Of a stretch of 64,000 nucleotides of DNA, positions 55,960 through 64,000 are shown piece after piece. The notes under the pieces are model-generated. The model saw only the letters and a list, made by a program, of their open reading frames with translations, had not been told where the DNA came from and did not search any database. Each line of letters starts with the position of its first letter. The first letter of the stretch is position 1. The position numbers and the translations under genes are program-made. Source of the DNA: Prosapia bicincta (Eukaryota; Arthropoda; Insecta; Hemiptera; Cercopidae); contig JBAIZL010000002.1 of the NCBI GenBank assembly GCA_036971475.1, positions 229,300,643 through 229,364,642 of the forward strand. The letters are read 5' to 3'.

Positions 55960-56770
55960 TTAAGAAAATAAATACAAATCATAGAGGAGTTGGTAAAGAA
56001 TTCAACGAACATTTTTTACCAAGTATTGAAAGACATTTTCAATCAACGTAATTATTTAGTACTAGGTGTCAAAATGCTAAGGCTAACGATTTGAGACATG
56101 CTGATGACATTGCTGTAATGGTAAGTTGTAAACCTGATTTGAAAATGATTATTTAGGAAAAGTATTACCTAATATGAACATAAGCAAAGACAAGATGTGT
56201 ACAAATTAGGAAACTTAAGTGAGAATATGCCAAACATTTAATGAACAATAACGGAACACGTGTAGTTTGAGCCAGATTATTTGCTTGTCAGAGGAAATCA
56301 AATAGAAAAAAAAAGATGGCACGTAACTACTATCTGTTACTGTCGACTCAATTTTGTACATAAAAATAATAACTTGATATAATATTTAAAAATTTTAAAA
56401 GGGTATTTAAAAGGGTTTTTAGTAAATGTGTCGTACTAAGATTTAACCTATATAGTATGGCAAAATGTAGAGAGATTAGTAATATTTGATCTATGGAAAT
56501 ACGAAAATTGTGTATTAAACTAAAATTTAGTAAAACAAATGAATGGTTAAGAGATAACACTAAGGTACAAAAGGAGAAGAGAGGGCTGGGAACTTAAATT
56601 GAAGTTTGCGAGACACAGTAGCAGACAGGAAGATGGTTGGTAAAAGGTAATAATTGAATGAAATACATCTGAATATAAAAGAAGAAGAGAAACTCTACAG
56701 GAAAGGTGAGCAAATGATATGAGGAAACATTGTGGGACAAACTAGAAGAATTTAGCTCAGCATATATATC
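55960..56770 (+). pseudogene. Non-LTR retrotransposon reverse transcriptase C-terminal remnant
   Basis: The plus strand reads LRHADDIAVMVSCKPDLKMI (the F/YADD catalytic box, here HADD), then NMNISKDKM. After much decay it reads VKQMNG, ITLRYKRRREGWELKLKFAR, HSSRQEDGW, KVIIE and SEYKRRRETLQER, NDMRKHCGTN. The last part corresponds to the K..W.GH.AR..D.RW...V..W.P....R.RGRP..RW.DDI...AG.NW pattern of RTE/Craft-like elements. Frames are interrupted by many stops. Confidence 0.75.
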
Positions 56771-56961
56771 AGTGTACGAGTAAAGTCATGTAGTGGCCAT
56801 AATAAACAATATTACATTAGTTGTTAATATTTTTTAATAGTAGTACAACATTAACGCAAAGGGTAAATAAAGCATATCTATTATACTATATATGCCTATA
56901 ACAGTGTATAAAAAGTAGGCTACTTATACTATTATAGTATAATATGACAGTAGGCATATAG

Positions 56962-56965
<4 letters not shown>

Positions 56966-57007
<42 letters not shown>
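56966..57007. repeat. (TA)n microsatellite
   Basis: About 21 TA units in AT-rich DNA following the retroelement remnant. Confidence 0.95.
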
Positions 57008-57013
<6 letters not shown>

Positions 57014-57224
57014 TATTAAATACCAACTCTTTGGTTTTTGAAAAGTTATATTCTGTCTGTATTAGCATAAAGTGTAATTTGTTTCTTTTAAAGTTTTAAA
57101 AGTATATTATGATCTTGTTGTAAATAGTATAATTTAAATGTGTTTGCTCTCATATTGATTTTGAAATACTAGCTATTGAACTTAAAATTAAATAATATAC
57201 TTAACATAAGGGCATAGAGGCCTA

Positions 57225-58060
57225 GATTGGTTGTCTCAAAAATAAGTTACACTACCTTTCTTTAATACATTTTTTTAGTTGATTATTTAGGCATATATTT
57301 ATAAAGCACACTATTAAACCTATTTTTCAATAAATTATTTGTAACGTGGTAAACGTTTTTTTCAATCCAGTGTTATACCAATCTGCAGCCATACCGGTTA
57401 GCCATCTTTCAACGTCTTGCTTTATATCACCCTCGTTTGCGAAGGGTCCTCCTCCAAGATGTTACTTTAGCTACGGGAACAAGGGGAAGTCACTTAGTGC
57501 AACATCATGGGAGTAAGACGAATGTCCAAAGATAAGATCACCTCAAGCGTATCTTGAGTCTGACGAGCAGCGTATAGGTAAGGGTTGTCGTGGAACCAAT
57601 AAAGTGTTTTTATCAGTTTTGATAGACGCATATCCTCAGAGCGGTTAATACGGCTTATTTCCACATTCGGAGACAGCAGAGAAAGGATTTCACTAAGCTT
57701 TAGACCCCGATCGGTGTCAGAGGCCTGTCGGACATCTTCGACAACAGTCGGAGGGAGTGAAGTGGAGGGGAGGACACTTCGTTGTTCATCGTGTAATATT
57801 GTTCTTTCAATAATCGAATGGTGCCAATGAGACGTAATTGCCTTGATATAATGTCTTCGCCATAAACAGTACACAACTCGCAATGAATTTCAGACGCATT
57901 TTTAATTTTTGCCGTTATAAAACGAATAACACCACGAACTTTGCAATTGGTTGCAGGAACAAATGTAATGTCAACAATGGCTGGAGCCTGTCTGCCTGCT
58001 TGATCAACTCATGTGCGTAGGAATTTTACAGGGTTGCCACTACACTAAGAAGTAAGTTCC
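57225..58060 (-). pseudogene. Mariner (SETMAR-type) transposase, internally deleted
   Basis: On the minus strand KVRGVIRFITAKIKNASEIH, CELCTVYGEDIISRQLRLIG and ILHDEQRSVLPSTSLPPTVV, DRGLKLSEI form the N-terminal DNA-binding region. The 129-codon frame 57883-57494 then runs directly into YWFHDNPYLYAARQTQDTLE (second catalytic block). In the next frame come FGHSSYSHDVALSDFPLFP (third catalytic block), HLGGGPFANEGDIKQDVERW and LTGMAADWYNTGLKK. The first catalytic aspartate region is missing, so the gene has lost its middle. A degraded end near 57225-57270 resembles a mariner terminus (AACTTATTTTTGAGACAACC). Total coding length is well below the usual 340-350 residues. Confidence 0.88.
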
Positions 58061-58138
58061 TCAATACTCACAAGACGTTTTCCGCCTACCACACAGATTT
58101 AAAATATAGTGTAAATACATTCCAACATAACATATCCG

Positions 58139-59400
58139 TTTAATGTACTGTAATGGGTAATATAGGAGACGTGATTCCTTTATAACTCGATCATGATTCA
58201 GTGGTACTCTAATGGGTAATATAGGAGACGTGATTCCTTTATAACTCGATCATTATTAAGTGGTACTGTAATGGGTAATATAGGAGACGTGATTCCTTTA
58301 TAACCCGATCATGATTCAGTGGTACTGTAATGGATAATATAGGAGACGTGATTCCTTTATAGCTCGATCATGATTCAGTGGTACTGTAATGGGTAATATA
58401 GGAGACGTGATTCCTTTATAGCTCGATCACGATTCAGTGGTACTGTAATGGGTAATATAGGAGACGTGATTCCTTTATAGCTCGATCATGATTCAGTGGT
58501 ACTGTAATGGGTAATATAGGAAACGTGATTCCTTTATAGCTCGATCATGATTCAGTGGTACTGTAATGGGTAATATAGGAAACGTGATTCCTTTATAGCT
58601 CGATCATGATTCAGTGGTACTGTAATGGGTAATATAGGAGACGTGATTCCTTTATAGCTACATCATGATTCAGTGGTACTGTAATGGGTAATATAGGAGA
58701 CGTGATTCCTTTATAGCTACAACATGATTCAGTGGTACTGTAATGGGTAATATAGGAGACGTGATTCCTTTATAGCTCGATCATGATTCAGTGATACTGT
58801 AATGGGTAATATAGGAAACGTGATTCCTTTATAGCTCGATCATGATTCAGTGGTACTGTAACGGGTAATATAGGAAACGTGATTCCTTTATAGCTCGATC
58901 ATGATTCAGTGGTACTGTAATGGGTAATATAGGAGACGTGATTCCTTTATAGCTACATCATGATTCAGTGGTACTGTAATGGGTAATATAGGAGACGTGA
59001 TTCCTTTATAGCTCGATCATGATTCAGTGGTACTGTAATGGGTAATATAGGAGACGTGATTCCTTTATAGCTCGATCATGATTCAGTGGTACTGTAATGG
59101 TTAATATGGGAGACGTGATTCCTTTATAACTCGATCATGATTCAGTGGTACTGTAATGGGTGATATAGGAGATGTGATTCCTTTATAGCTCAATCATGAT
59201 TCAGTGGTACTGTAATGGGTAATATAGGAGATGTGATTCCTTTATAGCTCAATCATGATTCAGTGGTACTGTAATGGGTAATATAGGAGATGTGATTCCT
59301 TTATAGCGCGATCATGATTCAGTGGTACTGTAATAGGTAATATAGGAGACGCGATTCCTTTATAACTCGATCATGATTCAGTGGTACTGTAATGGGTAGG
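58139..59400. repeat. 59-bp satellite array, ~21 copies
   Basis: The unit can be written TGGTACTGTAATGGGTAATA + TAGGAGACGTGATTCCTTTA + TAGCTCGATCATGATTCAG. Variants include GAGACG/GAAACG, AGCTCGATC/AGCTACATC and GAGATGTG. The array begins with a partial unit after TTTAATGTACTG and ends within a unit at GGGTAGG. Confidence 0.97.
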
Positions 59401-60004
59401 AAAAAACTTGTCTTTAAACTCCCAACCTTATACGTCACATGTATGTAGGCCCTAAGTGCCGCTGTTTTATAAACATTGATTATTTTTATATGAGTTATGT
59501 ATATAACACATTTCCCTATTATTTTTGTAATATTTTATTTATTTAACAGAAGAATGTAGCACGATATCAGAAGTCATGACAATTGTTTTGTTATTTAATC
59601 TACATATTAGTCACAAATTATTGTCAATTTAATTATTTCTTCTATCATCATACTAATTGGCTCAATGAGCAATGTTTACAAACCAATAATAAATGAATTT
59701 ATGGTTTAATTAAAACTGTTTTAATAACTCTGTAATTTTCCATGGATTTATCAAATTGTATTTCGTTTGCACACAGAATTACGTAATGAATAGAGTCTTA
59801 ATAGCTACGAAATATAATTACTTTTAATGTGTCTTCAACCGATAACGATAAGGTTGGAGAATTCCAATAAAGCTATGCTCATTATAGTGAGGCCAATCTT
59901 ACTACGCATTAAGGCTTTTAATTGAGGGAAGTGCATGTCTATTTTAAATAAAACACGTTTTTATAGTGAACTATTTTAAAAATAATCTATGTCTAATTTT
60001 TAAC
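59401..60004. other. Unannotated AT-rich spacer
   Basis: Nothing recognised between the 59-bp array and the AC microsatellite. Confidence 0.4.
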
Positions 60005-60222
<218 letters not shown>

Positions 60223-61039
60223 CTCGCCCACGCAAACACACAATATGTACATACAAATCTTTCTGTTTCTTTTCATTTTAAAAGAATGACAGCCTATAAT
60301 AAAGAGAACTTTACTAAGCCATATAGAATATTATAATAAATGTATGACATTGATTAAGTGTAAAACTATTCATGCATATAATGTTATGCTGATTCTATTT
60401 TATCCTTTTATGTGTTTAGTCGCACCGAGAAACATAACCCTAACTCTGTTTCTCTGTTTGTACTTTAATAACGACTGTTTTATGCCGCGGTTGAAAATGG
60501 TTTAGGAGAAACCATAAGGGATACCTGTTTACTTGGACCATACGACACTCGAAGAAGTTAATGTGGAGGGGGATAAATATTATAGGTCAAATTTTAGAAG
60601 CTGGCACTTGGCTCTTAGGTATAAATTGAGTATTCATCGAATATAAAACATCAGGCACTGGTGTCATCCCTTATTGGGGCAATAAATCGCGGTCTACTCG
60701 TCCCAACCCTTACACAATCCTATTAGCACATTTCCGTGAGCCTCCTATATACATTTGTTGCTATTTATACTATAAGTTAAACACTACTAATAAGTAACAA
60801 CATGAGTCAGCGGTAGTCCAAGGGTCGATGTTTTTGAAAATGACCTGCGAGCCCTTCCACCCCCTCTCGTTCTCTCGCTAATCCGCAGCCCCTAAGTACC
60901 AGCCTATAAAATATAATCTATACCTTAGGTTTGACCATTGTCACTTTTTTCATAAGCAGAGGCTGAAAAAGACGACAGAAGCTCTTTGGATCTACCGGGA
61001 ATATAACCTACGACATTATTTAGAATAATATCAAGTATT
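60223..61039. other. Unannotated spacer
   Basis: No recognisable element. The segment 60830-60900 is locally rich in C (CCTTCCACCCCCTCTCG), but I see no gene. Confidence 0.4.
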
Positions 61040-61214
61040 TCACTCGGACACTAGACCATCACACACTCGGATACTAGACCATCACACACTCCAACACTAG
61101 ACCATCACACACTCAGATACTAGACCATCACATACTTGGACACTAGACCATCACACACTCGGATACTAGACCATCACACACTCGGACACTAGACCATCGC
61201 ACACTCGGACACTC
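61040..61214. repeat. 23-bp minisatellite
   Basis: About eight units of CACTCGGACACTAGACCATCACA with GGATAC and CCAACAC variants. The last copies are compressed (ACTCGGACACTCACACAC). Confidence 0.93.
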
Positions 61215-61329
61215 ACACACTAGACCACTCCGCAGTTTTTATTTTTATATGTAATCTGAAACTACACTTAATGATGTGAAAAAACTCGTAGTTGATACAT
61301 TTGTAGTTTTTCCGAAATTAAATCAACAC

Positions 61330-62689
<1,360 letters not shown>

Positions 62690-62893
62690 GAAGGAGGATT
62701 ATAGGTGATCCTCACACATTGGACGAGGAATATAGGTGACCCTCACACATTGAAGGAGGATTATAGGTGATCCTCACACATTGGACGAGGAATATAGGTG
62801 ATCCTCACACATTGAAGGAGGATTATAGGTGATCCTCACACATTGAACGAGGATTATAGGTGATCCTCACACTTTGAATGAGGATTATAGGTG
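62690..62893. repeat. 31-bp minisatellite
   Basis: Six to seven units of ATTATAGGTGATCCTCACAC + ATTGAACGAGG, with GGACGAGG, GAAGGAGG and GACCCTC variants. Confidence 0.93.
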
Positions 62894-63399
62894 CCAAGTA
62901 GGAACACACACGCAGGAGCTGTAAGCACGAAAATAAAAGCGCATCCATATTGCTGACCCCTTCTCTACGAACACACAATCGAACTTACCACTCTGAAGAC
63001 ATTATTCTCATAGAGCTACCTAATGTCTCCTACTAATGTCGCTACAATCTCCCGTAGATAATGATCTGAATTCAATACACTATCCCGAGATAATGGCGAA
63101 CCCTGGGAGCCTAGCTCGAAGAAATGCTAGACATATGTTAAACTAACAACTGACAAACTGAGATTTATTCGTTTGAGATTTAAACTAGATAGCTCGCCAG
63201 TTCCCTTTATGAATGTCTCTCAAACACACGACATAGTCAGCCGTCGCGTCGGCAACCTCACTGATCCCAAACACCACACAAACATATACTACTCCTCATC
63301 ACTTGGAGAAATCATCTTGCTATGGCGGGACTTCAGCAAGATGTATATAGAAGCGTTCCGCCAACTATAGATTAATCACACGAAGCGGTAAATCAGCCA
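62894..63399. other. Unassigned, less AT-rich sequence
   Basis: A 65-codon frame at 63173-63370 (plus) is unrecognised. It lies just upstream of the retroelement-like fragment and could be its preceding part. Confidence 0.3.
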
Positions 63400-63840
63400 A
63401 CTGCTAATACATTACCCAGTCGATATCTTCCTGACTGAATTGGCTATTTTATACACAACCTTATGCATCTATGCAATGCCCAAACAAATCAATCGGGATC
63501 CGCTGTGTTACTAGCCCTTCATTAACCCTAACGGTCAAATGGGCGATCCAGTGGACAAGGTCAACCTGTTTGCTGACTCCTTCGAACGCACCTTCCAACC
63601 AATCAAATAACCAGCTTATTCAGCCTTCACTACCAAAACATTGCTTGCTGCAACACAGTTGACCTACTCTCCTACATTACAACCCGACATCAATGTCAGA
63701 TGCAAATACACCACGTGGGCAAGATTGATAAACAAACACCACAAAATTCCTAGTACCAAAAACATACCACACAGAGGTCGCGATCCATTATCCTACGAAT
63801 ACATGCGATGCTGTCCTAATATTCTCCCTGATGGTTAGTA
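63400..63840 (+). pseudogene. Probable non-LTR reverse transcriptase N-terminal fragment
   Basis: The plus strand reads NPNGQMGDPVDKVNLFADSF, ERTFQP and, further along, IPHRGRDPLSYEYMRCCPNI. In Jockey/CR1-like elements a segment D..KANLFA..FE..F.PN precedes the reverse transcriptase, whose start includes KAPG.DGIS...L...P. Those two landmarks are here in the right order and about the right spacing (roughly 85 codons apart). Stops separate them. The match is partial, so confidence is moderate. Confidence 0.45.
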
Positions 63841-64000
63841 CAAGGACAAACATTGGTTCTTTACAAACAGGGAATGACCTGCACAGTTTAGTATCACCAA
63901 ATGTCAAAACGATTTGTTTTCTATCCGCCGTGCGAAGTAACTTAAATATAATTTTTTTAAATTGAATTGAAATTGTTTCAAAACCATCAAAAGGATAACA

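Overview
The window looks like a gene-poor, AT-rich stretch of an animal nuclear genome, most likely an arthropod and probably an insect. The evidence is the mix of transposable-element families: SETMAR/DUF4817-type mariner, pogo/Tigger, piggyBac, hAT, Jockey-like non-LTR and Penelope-like elements. Others are long dinucleotide microsatellites, large minisatellite arrays, and the absence of any operon or dense coding. I could not find a host gene that I recognise. Almost every conserved protein segment is a broken transposon or retroelement remnant, usually with stops or frameshifts. The species cannot be read from the sequence.

Layout, 1-16 kb: a DDE (IS630/Tc1-like) transposase pseudogene; a 1.3-kb piggyBac-like element flanked by TTAA (2983-4291); a palindromic foldback (4630-4995); a KRBA2-like integrase-type fragment; a hAT transposase fragment; and a non-LTR retrotransposon on the minus strand (7490-10390) split by a second TTAA-flanked piggyBac-like element (8734-10132). 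A second foldback (10863-11236), a second minus-strand non-LTR fragment (12.1-13.6 kb) and a third foldback (15.1-15.3 kb) follow.

17-34 kb: fragments of Penelope-like elements (PLEs) with GIY-YIG endonuclease motifs, a pogo-type MITE carrying a minisatellite (19536-20301), a mariner fragment, and a large imperfect inverted duplication (left arm about 22.1-25.4 kb, right arm about 28.0-33.0 kb). The two arms have collected different insertions: foldback elements in both, a third piggyBac-like element and a non-LTR RNase H fragment in the right arm. A Tigger element lies in the spacer.

34-41 kb: a non-LTR RNase H domain with its catalytic residues intact, then several PLE pieces, including GIY-YIG fragments facing in opposite directions, and a long unrecognised AT-rich stretch. 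43-64 kb: big tandem arrays of 52-bp (about 45 copies), 73-bp (about 32 copies) and 59-bp (about 21 copies) units, smaller 16-, 23- and 31-bp arrays, (AC)n and (GT)n tracts, pogo/Tigger, mariner and non-LTR remnants, and a right end that looks richer in GC.

The most interesting theme is a set of palindromic or inverted-pair elements spread through the window. They share the architecture of PLE ends and carry a hairpin followed by GAAAC next to a CTGANGA-like segment. This resembles the hammerhead ribozymes known from PLE terminal repeats. One such element has an 11-bp target duplication, and the empty site is visible in neighbouring paralogous repeats. All calls rest on reading by eye; no alignment or folding was run.
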